From NCBI RefSeq assembly GCF_014650575.1, contig NZ_BMVF01000012.1:62001-126000 (forward strand): a DNA stretch of 64,000 nt. The letters run 5' to 3'. This document shows positions 51,238 to 58,689 of this stretch, piece by piece (position 1 is the first letter of the stretch; every line of letters begins with the position of its first letter). Both the position numbers and the translations under genes were made by a program. The notes under the pieces are model-generated. The model saw only the letters and a list, made by a program, of their open reading frames with translations, was not told the DNA's origin and did not search any database. Source of the stretch: Streptomyces naganishii JCM 4654. Its GTDB lineage: Bacteria > Actinomycetota > Actinomycetes > Streptomycetales > Streptomycetaceae.

Positions 51238-53843
51238 CGCTGGGCGCTTCCTTCCATGACGTCGTCGGCGGGGCGCGTGCCGATGGACAGCAGCGGCAGG
51301 TCGGGCTTTATCTGGTCGCGTTCGGGGACGAAGCCCACGACCGGGTCGGGGGTGTCCGGGGCGTTGACGAAGGATACGAACCGGGCGAGTTTCTCGGGGT
51401 CGTTGACCGTCTCGGCCCACTCGTCGCGGTAGCCCGCCACGTGCGCGGCCATCAGGGACTCCAGCTCGGCGCAGATGCCGAGCGAGTCGTGCACGACCAC
51501 GTCCCGTACGTGGTCCAGGCCGCCCGGGACGCGCTCCAGCCAGACGCTGGTGCGCTCCAGGCGGTCGGCGGTGCGGATGTAGAACATCAGGAACCGGTCG
51601 ATCAGCCGGACCAGTTCGGCGTCGGAGAGGTCCTGGGCGAGCAGGTCGGCGTGGCGCGGGGTGGCGCCGCCGTTGCCGCCGACGTAGAGGTTCCAGCCGC
51701 CCGCGGTGGCGATCACGCCGAAGTCCTTCGACCGGGCCTCGGCGCACTCGCGGGCGCACCCGGACACGGCGGACTTGAGCTTGTGCGGGGAGCGCAGACC
51801 CCGGTAGCGCAGCTCCAGGTCGATCGCCATGCGGACGGAGTCCTGGACGCCGTAGCGGCACCAGGTGGAGCCCACGCAGGACTTCACCGTGCGCAGCGAC
51901 TTGCCGTAGGCGTGCCCGGACTCGAAGCCCGCGTCCACCAACCGCGCCCAGATGGACGGCAGTTGTTCGACCCGCGCGCCGAACATGTCGATGCGCTGAC
52001 CGCCGGTGATCTTCGTGTAGAGGCCGAAGTCGCGGGCGATCTCGCCGATCACGATCAACTTCTCGGGCGCGATCTCGCCGCCGGGGACGCGCGGCACGAC
52101 GGAGTAGGAGCCGTTCTTCTGGAGGTTGGCCAGGAAGTGGTCGTTGGTGTCCTGGAGGGCCGCCTGCTCGCCGCCCAGGACGTAGCCGTCGGCGCCGATC
52201 GCCGGGGCGAGGGAGGCGATGACCGAGGCGATCGCCGGCTTGCAGGTCTCGCAGCCGTCCCCGCCCCGGGCGCCCTCGCGGCCGTAGCGGTCGAGCAGGT
52301 CCTGGTAGGAGGTGATGCGCAGGGCGAGGACGATCTCGTACAGCTCCTCGCGGGTCCGCGCGAAGCAGCCGCACAGTCCCTTGTCGGCCTCGACGCCGCT
52401 CGCCTCCAGCTCGGCGGTGACCAACTGGCCCAGCACCTTTACGCAACTGCCGCAGCCGGTACCGGCCTTGGTGCACTTCTTCACCTCGGGCACGGTGGTG
52501 CACCGGTGCTCGGTGACCGCCCCCCGGATCGCGCCCTTGGTGACGTTGTGGCAGGAGCAGACCACCGCCTCGTCGGGCAGCGCGGACGGGCCGAGCCGGG
52601 GTGCCGCGCCGGCGCCCGCGGGCAGGACCAGCGATTCGGGGGCGACCGGCGGCACCGAGCCCGTCAGGGCGCGCAGCGTGCCGTACGCCTCCGCGTCGCC
52701 GACCAGGATGCCGCCGAGCAGCGTGCCGTCCCGGCCGATCACCAGCTTCTTGTACAGGCCCGCGCGGGAGTCGGAGTAGACGACGTCCAGGCTGCCCTCG
52801 GCGGTGCCGTGCGCGTCGCCGAAGGAGGCCACGTCCACGCCGAGCAGCTTCAGCTTGGTGGACAGGTCCGCGCCGGTGAACTCGGCCTCGTCGGCGGCGA
52901 TCGTGGCCGCCGCCGTCTCGGCCTGCTCGTAGCCGGGCGCGACCAGCCCGTACACCCGGCCGTCCACCGCCTGCGCGCACTCGCCGATCGCGAACACGCG
53001 CGGGTCGGTGACCGTGCGGCACTGCGCGTCGACGGCGACGCCGCCGCGCTCGCCGACCGCGAGGCCGCAGTCGCGGGCCAGTTGATCGCGGGGGCGGACG
53101 CCCGCGGAGAACACCACCATGTCGGTGGCGAGTTCGGAGCCGTCCGACAGCCGCACGCCGGTGACCGCGCCGTCCTCGCCGGCCGTGATCTCCTGGGTGC
53201 CCGTGCCGGTGTGCACGGTCAGGCCCATCTCCTCGATGGTGCGCAGCAGGGCCGCGCCGCCGCCGTCGTCCACCTGCACGGGCATCAGGCGCGGCGCGAA
53301 CTCCACGATGTGGGCGGCCAGTCCGAGCCCCTTGAGCGCGCCGGCCGCCTCCAGGCCGAGCAGTCCGCCGCCGACCACCACGCCCGTCGCCGCCCGCCGC
53401 CTCGCGTACTCCTCGATGGCGAGCAGGTCCTCGACGGTGCGGTAGACGAAGCAGCCCTCGGCGTCCTTGCCGGGGACCGGCGGCACGAAGGGGTAGGAGC
53501 CGGTGGCCAGGACGAGGACGTCGTAGCCGACGGTGAGACCGGAGCGCGCGGTGACGGTGCGGGCCTCGCGGTCGACGGACTCGGCCGGGTCGCCGATGCG
53601 CAGTTCGATGCCGTGCGCCGCGATGAACTCCTCGTCCGTCAGGGACAGTTCCTCGGGTGTGGTGCCCGAGAAGTACGAGGTGAGCCGCACGCGGTCGTAC
53701 GCGGGACGCGGCTCCTCGCACAGCACGACCACGCGGTGCGTGGCGGTCAGGCCGCGCTCGGCGAGCGCCTCGAGGAAGCGCTGGCCGACCATGCCGTGGC
53801 CGACGAGCACGATCGTGGGGGTGGCCCCCGGGGTGGCGGTCAT
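51234..53843 (-). CDS. nirB: NAD(P)H-dependent nitrite reductase large subunit
   Basis: An 869-residue NirB that reduces nitrite to ammonium. The N-terminal FAD/NAD domain begins IVLVGHGMVGQRFLEALAE and has VVVGGGLLGLEAAGALKGLG. A BFD-like [2Fe-2S] domain follows with CSCHNVTKGAIRGAV and CTKAGTGCGSC (about residues 420-480). The C-terminal sulfite/nitrite reductase fold binds siroheme and [4Fe-4S] through SCVGSTWCRYG and SGCARECAEA. It begins directly after the FAD oxidoreductase stop (TGAATG). Siroheme supply is probably helped by the CbiX-type gene at 61959. Confidence 0.96.
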   Translation of the reverse strand: MTATPGATPTIVLVGHGMVGQRFLEALAERGLTATHRVVVLCEEPRPAYDRVRLTSYFSGTTPEELSLTDEEFIAAHGIELRIGDPAESVDREARTVTARSGLTVGYDVLVLATGSYPFVPPVPGKDAEGCFVYRTVEDLLAIEEYARRRAATGVVVGGGLLGLEAAGALKGLGLAAHIVEFAPRLMPVQVDDGGGAALLRTIEEMGLTVHTGTGTQEITAGEDGAVTGVRLSDGSELATDMVVFSAGVRPRDQLARDCGLAVGERGGVAVDAQCRTVTDPRVFAIGECAQAVDGRVYGLVAPGYEQAETAAATIAADEAEFTGADLSTKLKLLGVDVASFGDAHGTAEGSLDVVYSDSRAGLYKKLVIGRDGTLLGGILVGDAEAYGTLRALTGSVPPVAPESLVLPAGAGAAPRLGPSALPDEAVVCSCHNVTKGAIRGAVTEHRCTTVPEVKKCTKAGTGCGSCVKVLGQLVTAELEASGVEADKGLCGCFARTREELYEIVLALRITSYQDLLDRYGREGARGGDGCETCKPAIASVIASLAPAIGADGYVLGGEQAALQDTNDHFLANLQKNGSYSVVPRVPGGEIAPEKLIVIGEIARDFGLYTKITGGQRIDMFGARVEQLPSIWARLVDAGFESGHAYGKSLRTVKSCVGSTWCRYGVQDSVRMAIDLELRYRGLRSPHKLKSAVSGCARECAEARSKDFGVIATAGGWNLYVGGNGGATPRHADLLAQDLSDAELVRLIDRFLMFYIRTADRLERTSVWLERVPGGLDHVRDVVVHDSLGICAELESLMAAHVAGYRDEWAETVNDPEKLARFVSFVNAPDTPDPVVGFVPERDQIKPDLPLLSIGTRPADDVMEGSAQR

Positions 53844-55073
53844 TCAGGAGCCTCCGTCGTTGGTGAGCAGGTGGAGCAGGGGGCCGCCGTCCGCGGGGAG
53901 CGGCTCGGCTCCCTCCCACGCGCGGGCCAGCGCGCCGACGGTGCCGAGCTCGCCGACCAGGACGCCGCCGACGAGGCGGTCGTCACGGACGACGACCTTG
54001 CGGTAGGTGCCGCGGGTCGCGTCGGCGAGCTGCACGACGTCGTCCCCGGGCCGGGCCTCGGTCTCGCCGAAGGCGGCGAGGTCGAAGGGCGTCCGTGCGG
54101 TCAGGGCGGGGCCGGTCAGCGTGAGGCGGGTCAGGGCGCGGGTGCCGGTGTAGCGGGCGGCGGGGTCGCCGGCGAGGAGTCCGGCCAGGGCGGTGGCCTG
54201 TTCCAGGGCGGGGGCGGCCAGGCCGTAGACCGTGCCGGCGTGCTCGGCGCAGTCGCCGATGGCGTGGATGCGCGGGTCCGAGGTGCGCAGCTCGTCGTCG
54301 ACCAGCACGCCCCTGCGCACGGCGAGCCCGGCGTCCTCGGCGAGCCCCGTGCGCGGGTGCACCCCGCAGGCCAGGACGACGAGGTCGGCGCCGAGGGCGT
54401 ACCCGTCGGCCAGCTCGACCGAGCGGACCGCGCCGCCCACGCAGCGCACGTCCCGCACCCGGCACTCGGTGTGCACCTCGACGCCGAGGCCGCGCAGGTG
54501 CCGCAGCACGAGCGCCGAGGCGCCCGGGTCGAGCTGGCGCTCCATGAGCCGCTCGGCCTGCTGGGCGAGGACCACCTGGGCGCCCCGCACGGCCAGCGCA
54601 CGCGCGGCGGACACGCCGAGCAGCCCGCCGCCGACGACCACCGCCCGCACCCCCGGCCGGACGGCCGCCGACAGGCCCAGGCAGTCGTCCAGGGTGCGGA
54701 AGGCGTGCACGCCGCCCGGCAGGTCGTGCCCGGGGGTGAACAGTCCGCGCAGCGGCGGCAGCACCGGGTTGGAGCCGGTGGCCAGGACCAGCGTGTCGTA
54801 CGCGATGGCGGAGCCGTCCGCGCGGCGCACCTCGCGGGCGGCGCGGTCGATGCCGGTGACCCGGCCGCGCAGCAGCCCGGCGGGCGCGGGAAGGGCGATC
54901 ACCTCGGGGGCGTAGCGGCCGGCCAGCACCTCGGCGAGCAGGACCCGGTTGTACGGGGGGTGCTCCTCCTCGCCCACGAGCAGCGCGGGCGTGCCGAGCT
55001 CGCCGAGCCGCCGGGCGAGCGTGACGCCCGCGAGGCCGGCGCCGATCACCACCACACGCGTATTCGAGGTCAT
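53844..55073 (-). CDS. FAD-dependent oxidoreductase, nitrite/nitrate reductase associated
   Basis: A 409-residue pyridine nucleotide-disulfide reductase-like flavoprotein. The FAD motif is VVVIGAGLAGVTLARRLGELG, the NAD(P) motif VVVGGGLLGVSAARALAVRG, and the flavin end motif HAIGDCAEH. It resembles the N-terminal half of NirB and rubredoxin/ferredoxin reductases. Placed first in the nirBD operon, it may pass electrons from NAD(P)H to the nitrate reductase at 58690, which lacks its own donor domain, or to NirB. Its promoter holds a GlnR-type box array. Confidence 0.88.
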   Translation of the reverse strand: MTSNTRVVVIGAGLAGVTLARRLGELGTPALLVGEEEHPPYNRVLLAEVLAGRYAPEVIALPAPAGLLRGRVTGIDRAAREVRRADGSAIAYDTLVLATGSNPVLPPLRGLFTPGHDLPGGVHAFRTLDDCLGLSAAVRPGVRAVVVGGGLLGVSAARALAVRGAQVVLAQQAERLMERQLDPGASALVLRHLRGLGVEVHTECRVRDVRCVGGAVRSVELADGYALGADLVVLACGVHPRTGLAEDAGLAVRRGVLVDDELRTSDPRIHAIGDCAEHAGTVYGLAAPALEQATALAGLLAGDPAARYTGTRALTRLTLTGPALTARTPFDLAAFGETEARPGDDVVQLADATRGTYRKVVVRDDRLVGGVLVGELGTVGALARAWEGAEPLPADGGPLLHLLTNDGGS

Positions 55074-55096
55074 GCCCCCGAGCGTGCGGCGCGGAG

Positions 55097-55134
55097 GTTA
55101 CCCGGTGGCATCACCCCTGTTTCCCGTACGGAAC
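55097..55134 (-). promoter_or_regulatory. GlnR-like box array before the nirBD operon
   Basis: On the minus strand GTTCC, GAAAC, GATGC and GTAAC follow each other with exactly 6 bases between each, the 11-base spacing of the GlnR box pattern (gTnAc-n6-GaAAc). The best pair, GTTCC-n6-GAAAC (55119-55134), is close to consensus. The array ends 24 bases before the FAD oxidoreductase start, fitting nitrogen control of nitrite assimilation. Confidence 0.6.
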
Positions 55135-55182
55135 GCTGCCCTCAGCCGGCGCGGGCCCGGGGTGTGAGATCTCCCCGCCGCC

Positions 55183-55803
55183 TCAGCGGCTGCCGGTGAG
55201 GTGGGCGAAGACGACCACGTTGCCCTGGTAGCCGGTGGCCTTGGAGTAGCCGCCGCCGCAGGTGATCACCCTCAGTTCGGGGCGGCGGGCGGCGCCGTAG
55301 ACCTTCTCGTCGGGGAAGTCGCGGGCCGCGTACACCTCGACGGCGTCCACGGTGAAGAGCGCGACGCTCCCGTCCCGGCGGTCCACCTCGATGGCCGCGC
55401 CCTTCTTCAGCGCGCCGAGGTCGTAGAAGACGGCGGGGCCCTCCGCGTTGTCGACGTGCCCGGCGACGACCGCGGTGCCCCGCTCGCCGGGGGTGGTGCC
55501 GGCCTCGTACCAGCCGGCGAGGTTCTTGTCCCCGGCGGGCGGCACGTCCAGGCTGCCGGACCTGGTCAGGCCGAGGCCCGTCAGCGGGGCGTTCACCCGG
55601 ATGGAGGGGATGCGGATGCGGGTGGGCGGGGACGGCGGCAGCGCGGGCGCGGTGAGCTGTTCCTCGCCGGGGTCGGGCAAACCCTCGGCGGCGGCGGGCT
55701 GGGGCGGGGCGTGGGTGCCGGCGCCGCCGTGCAGCAGCCAGGCCCCGGAGCAGAGGGCGACCACGGTCACGGTCGCTATGGCGGTGTTGCCGATCCTTCG
55801 CAT
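55183..55803 (-). CDS. Class F sortase
   Basis: A 206-residue transpeptidase that anchors or processes surface proteins. An N-terminal membrane anchor (about residues 7-27) is followed by a Pro-rich linker and the sortase barrel: RIPSIRVNAPLTGLGL, the catalytic His in VVAGHVDNAEGPAVF, and the catalytic Cys in VITCGGGYSKATGYQGNVVVFAHL. The class F pattern fits the short C-terminal and HVDN motif. GAGAGGGG precedes ATG 55803. It lies just downstream of a surface protein with a C-terminal anchor, presumably its substrate. Confidence 0.9.
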   Translation of the reverse strand: MRRIGNTAIATVTVVALCSGAWLLHGGAGTHAPPQPAAAEGLPDPGEEQLTAPALPPSPPTRIRIPSIRVNAPLTGLGLTRSGSLDVPPAGDKNLAGWYEAGTTPGERGTAVVAGHVDNAEGPAVFYDLGALKKGAAIEVDRRDGSVALFTVDAVEVYAARDFPDEKVYGAARRPELRVITCGGGYSKATGYQGNVVVFAHLTGSR

Positions 55804-55907
55804 GCGAACCCCTCTCGGTACCCCGTGCCCCCTCCGGGCCGCGAGGGGCGTCGGGCCCGGAGGGGGAGGGGAAGCGGTACCGGCGGACGGACAGCGGAGG
55901 GTGTCCG

Positions 55908-56453
55908 TCAGATCCCGTCGCCTCTCGCCCGGCGATGCAGGAGCCAGGTACCGCCCGCGGCGGCGACGGCGAGAGCCGCCACGCCGGCCGCGGTCTGCGC
56001 GGGGTCGCGGCCGAGCGCGCCGCCGACCCCCGTCTTGACACTTCCGCGGGGCTGCGCCTGCCCCTGCGCCGCGGTCAGCGTGACGACCAGGTCGCCCGTG
56101 ACCCGTCTGCCGCCCTCGGCGCACTCGGCGACGATCTCGTACGTCCCCGGCTGCGCGCTCTCCGGGACCCGGAACTGGCCGATGGCGTCGCCCTCGTGCG
56201 CGCTGGGCGCCAGCGTGAACGGGCCCGCGCCCACCGCGCTGGCGTCGCCGGCCGCGGAGGCCTTGTCGCCGCAGGCCTTGGTGTTCACGCTGACCTGCCC
56301 GCCGGGCACCGCCGAGGACGGGTACACCTCCAGGGTGCCGCCGCCGTCCGCGGCGTACGCGGGCGCCGTGTTCACGGCGAGCGCGCCCACGGCGGCGACG
56401 GCGAGTGCGGCCCCGGCCATGGCCCCGCTCAGCGGGCGGGCGGTACGTCGCAT
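55908..56453 (-). CDS. Surface protein with C-terminal TGxGG and membrane anchor
   Basis: A 181-residue secreted protein. The Sec signal peptide ends at PAYAADG (about residue 34). The body is a small beta-sandwich with LEVYPSSAVPGGQVSVNT and two cysteines (CGDK and VAECAEGG) that may pair. A linker leads to KTGVGGALGRD, a hydrophobic helix and RRARGDG, which has the layout of a sorting signal but without LPxTG or LAxTG. The neighbouring class F sortase could recognise the TGxGG region. Function unknown. Confidence 0.8.
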   Translation of the reverse strand: MRRTARPLSGAMAGAALAVAAVGALAVNTAPAYAADGGGTLEVYPSSAVPGGQVSVNTKACGDKASAAGDASAVGAGPFTLAPSAHEGDAIGQFRVPESAQPGTYEIVAECAEGGRRVTGDLVVTLTAAQGQAQPRGSVKTGVGGALGRDPAQTAAGVAALAVAAAGGTWLLHRRARGDGI

Positions 56454-56901
56454 CGGTGCTCCCTGGAGCTCGGTCCGTGGGGTACGGCCCGCGGCACCCG
56501 CTTGTGCCGCCGTCGTCCGTGCCCCTGCCCTTCCGAGGTAAGTGGCACTTGGGCGGGTCCGCTTCCTGAGCGGTCGTCAGGGATTGGGGTGAACGGGTGT
56601 CGAAAAGCCCCGCCCGCCCGCCTCGCGCACGGCGTTTGGGCAGGTCAGGGCGCATCTGCTGACGGGCCGTCGAAAACACCCGAAGGGCGCACGGCGCAGG
56701 GATGAACGGGTGACGGGCCGGGGGCACCGCATCCGGCGGCCCGGGTGGGGGCCGGGTCGGGACAGGGTCGAGACCGGGACGGGAGCGGGTGAGGGGCCGC
56801 CGGCCGGGGCGCCGGGGCAATGGAGAGGCCGGCGCCCCGGGGCGGGGGCGCCGGCCTGTGCACCGTCGCGCGGATCGCTCGGCGGACGCTTCCCGGGCGG
56901 G
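56454..56901. other. Intergenic region between surface protein and M4 protease
   Basis: No gene is supported here. It holds the AGGGAG ribosome-binding site and promoter of the surface protein gene and, near the other end, the M4 protease terminator. TGAACGGGTG occurs twice (about 56590 and 56702). Confidence 0.5.
56826..56857 (-). terminator. Terminator of the secreted M4 protease gene
   Basis: AGGCCGGCGCCCC and GGGGCGCCGGCCT form a 13-bp perfect stem with a 6-base loop, about 45 bases after the protease stop. Confidence 0.8.
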
Positions 56902-58545
56902 TCAGTTCACGTTGACCGCGCTCCAGGCAGCGGCCACCGCGTTGTACTCCGTGCTGCCCGCGCCGTAGAGGTCCTTGGCGGCGTTCAGGGTCGCCGTGCG
57001 GGCGCCCGCGTAGTTCGTCGAGGACGTCATGTAGACGGTCAGCGCCCGGTACCAGATCTGGCCGAGCTTGTCCCGGCCGATGCCGGTGACCGTGGAGCCG
57101 TTGTACGTGGGCGAGTTGTAGCTGACGCCGTTGATGGTCTTCGGACCGCTGCCCTCGGCCAGCAGGTAGGCGAAGTGGTTGGCGACGCCGGAGGAGTAGT
57201 GGACGTCGAGGTTGCCGACCGAGCTGCTCCAGTAGTCGGCCGAACTGCCGTCCTTGGACGGCTGGTCCATGTAGCGCAGGGCCGTCTTGCCGAAGCCGGA
57301 GCGGACGATCTTCTCGCCGATCAGGTAGTCGCCGGGGTCGGAGGAGTTGTTCGCGTACCACTCCACCAGCGTGCCGAGGATGTCGGAGGTGGCCTCGTTC
57401 AGGCCGCCGGACTCGCCCGAGTAGGTCAGCGCCGCCGTCTTCGAGGTCACGCCGTGCGTCATCTCGTGCCCGGCCACGTCCAGGGCGACCAGCGGCCCGA
57501 ACGTCGTCCCGTCACCGTCGCCGTACGTCATGCAGAAGCAACTGTCGTCCCAGAAGGCGTTGTTGTAGTTGCTGCCGTAGTGGACGCGGTTGTACGAGCC
57601 CTTGCCGTCGCCGGCGATGCCGTTGCGGCCGTGGACGTATCTGTAGTAGTCCCAGGTCTCGTTGGTGCCGTACTGGGCGTCGACCGCCGCCGAGGAGCGG
57701 TCCGCCGTCGTGCCGGTGCCCCAGTGGTTGTCGGCGTCGGTGAAGAGGGTCGCGGGCGCCCGCTGGAAGCAGATGCCGAGGAAGCACAGGTCGGTCTTGT
57801 TCGCGGCGTCGCCCGTGTAGGTGTTGCCGCGGGTGGGGTCCTTGAGCTGGTACGTGGACCCGGACTGGGTGGTCTCCAGCCCGACCGTGCCGCTGTAGAG
57901 CGACTTGCCGTCCCCGGTGGCGGTCTCGATGCTGTCCCAGGCGTCGATCTGCGCGCCGGTGCGGGCGTCGGTGAGCACCGTGCGGGCGACGGGGTTGCCC
58001 AGCGAGTCGAGGCCCACCGCGTTGGTGCGCCAGGCCAGGCGCAGGGCGCCGTGCAGGGCGTCCACGATCAACTGCGGCTTGGCCTTGACCTGTTGCAGAC
58101 GGTCGCCGAGGTTCGCCGCGCGCAGCGCGTTGACCGCGAGGCCGGCGGCCTTCGGGGCGGAGACCTGGGGTGTGGTGCTCGGCAGCGAGACGGTGCCCCT
58201 GGAGGCGCGGTTGGCCCCGCGGTAGGCGCCGGCCGGGGTGAGGTGGACGACGAAGTCGCCGCCCAGTACGGGCAGTCGGTGGTAGGTGCGGTCGTATCGG
58301 ACGTGCTGGGTGCCGTCCTTGTCGACGATCACGTCCCGGACGGCGGCCTGCTCGGCGGAGGTGAGTCCCAGGGCCGCCGCGTGGTCCACGAGAGCCGTGG
58401 CCGCGTGCTGGATCGCGGTGGCTCTGGTGGGTCTGCCCTCCGCGTGCGCGGCGGGGGAGAGCGCGGTGGCCAGCAGGGCGGCGGTGGTGGCGGCTATGCC
58501 GGCCGTGGCCAGGCGGGAACCTCGGATGTGCGCTGTCCGACTCAT
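56902..58545 (-). CDS. Secreted thermolysin-type M4 neutral protease
   Basis: A 547-residue secreted zinc protease. The Sec signal peptide is about residues 1-35 (ending AAHAEG). A FTP/PepSY-like propeptide fills up to about residue 205. The mature domain has HEMTH with its preceding VAG, the Glu ligand in NEATSDILG, YNNAFWDD and SSGVANHFAYLLAEG. Two extra cysteines in CFLGICF may form a disulfide. CAAGGAGA precedes the ATG. It is one of two M4 proteases in the window, and unlike the protealysin type at 7896 it is clearly exported. Confidence 0.95.
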   Translation of the reverse strand: MSRTAHIRGSRLATAGIAATTAALLATALSPAAHAEGRPTRATAIQHAATALVDHAAALGLTSAEQAAVRDVIVDKDGTQHVRYDRTYHRLPVLGGDFVVHLTPAGAYRGANRASRGTVSLPSTTPQVSAPKAAGLAVNALRAANLGDRLQQVKAKPQLIVDALHGALRLAWRTNAVGLDSLGNPVARTVLTDARTGAQIDAWDSIETATGDGKSLYSGTVGLETTQSGSTYQLKDPTRGNTYTGDAANKTDLCFLGICFQRAPATLFTDADNHWGTGTTADRSSAAVDAQYGTNETWDYYRYVHGRNGIAGDGKGSYNRVHYGSNYNNAFWDDSCFCMTYGDGDGTTFGPLVALDVAGHEMTHGVTSKTAALTYSGESGGLNEATSDILGTLVEWYANNSSDPGDYLIGEKIVRSGFGKTALRYMDQPSKDGSSADYWSSSVGNLDVHYSSGVANHFAYLLAEGSGPKTINGVSYNSPTYNGSTVTGIGRDKLGQIWYRALTVYMTSSTNYAGARTATLNAAKDLYGAGSTEYNAVAAAWSAVNVN

Positions 58546-58614
58546 CAGTCTCCTTGAGCGCGGGCGCCCTCGGGCGCGTGGGGTTGCGCTGTTGTTGACT
58601 GAGATTTAAAAGGG

Positions 58615-58628
58615 CATGACATGTCATG
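58615..58628 (-). promoter_or_regulatory. Palindromic operator candidate before the M4 protease
   Basis: CATGACATGTCATG is a perfect 14-bp palindrome 70 bases before the start, next to an AT-rich TTTTAAATC that may be the -10. It would suit a dimeric repressor. Confidence 0.5.
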
Positions 58629-58689
58629 TCCATAGCGCCCGCGTGCCGATGTGACGAGGGTGAAGGAGGGTGTGTGAGGGCGACCGGCG

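Noticed and set aside
51225..55199. A 1324-codon open frame antisense to the nir operon
   Set aside because: It mirrors the codon bias of nirB, nirD and the FAD gene on the other strand, has an Arg/Gly/Val-rich composition and no domain; a high-GC shadow.
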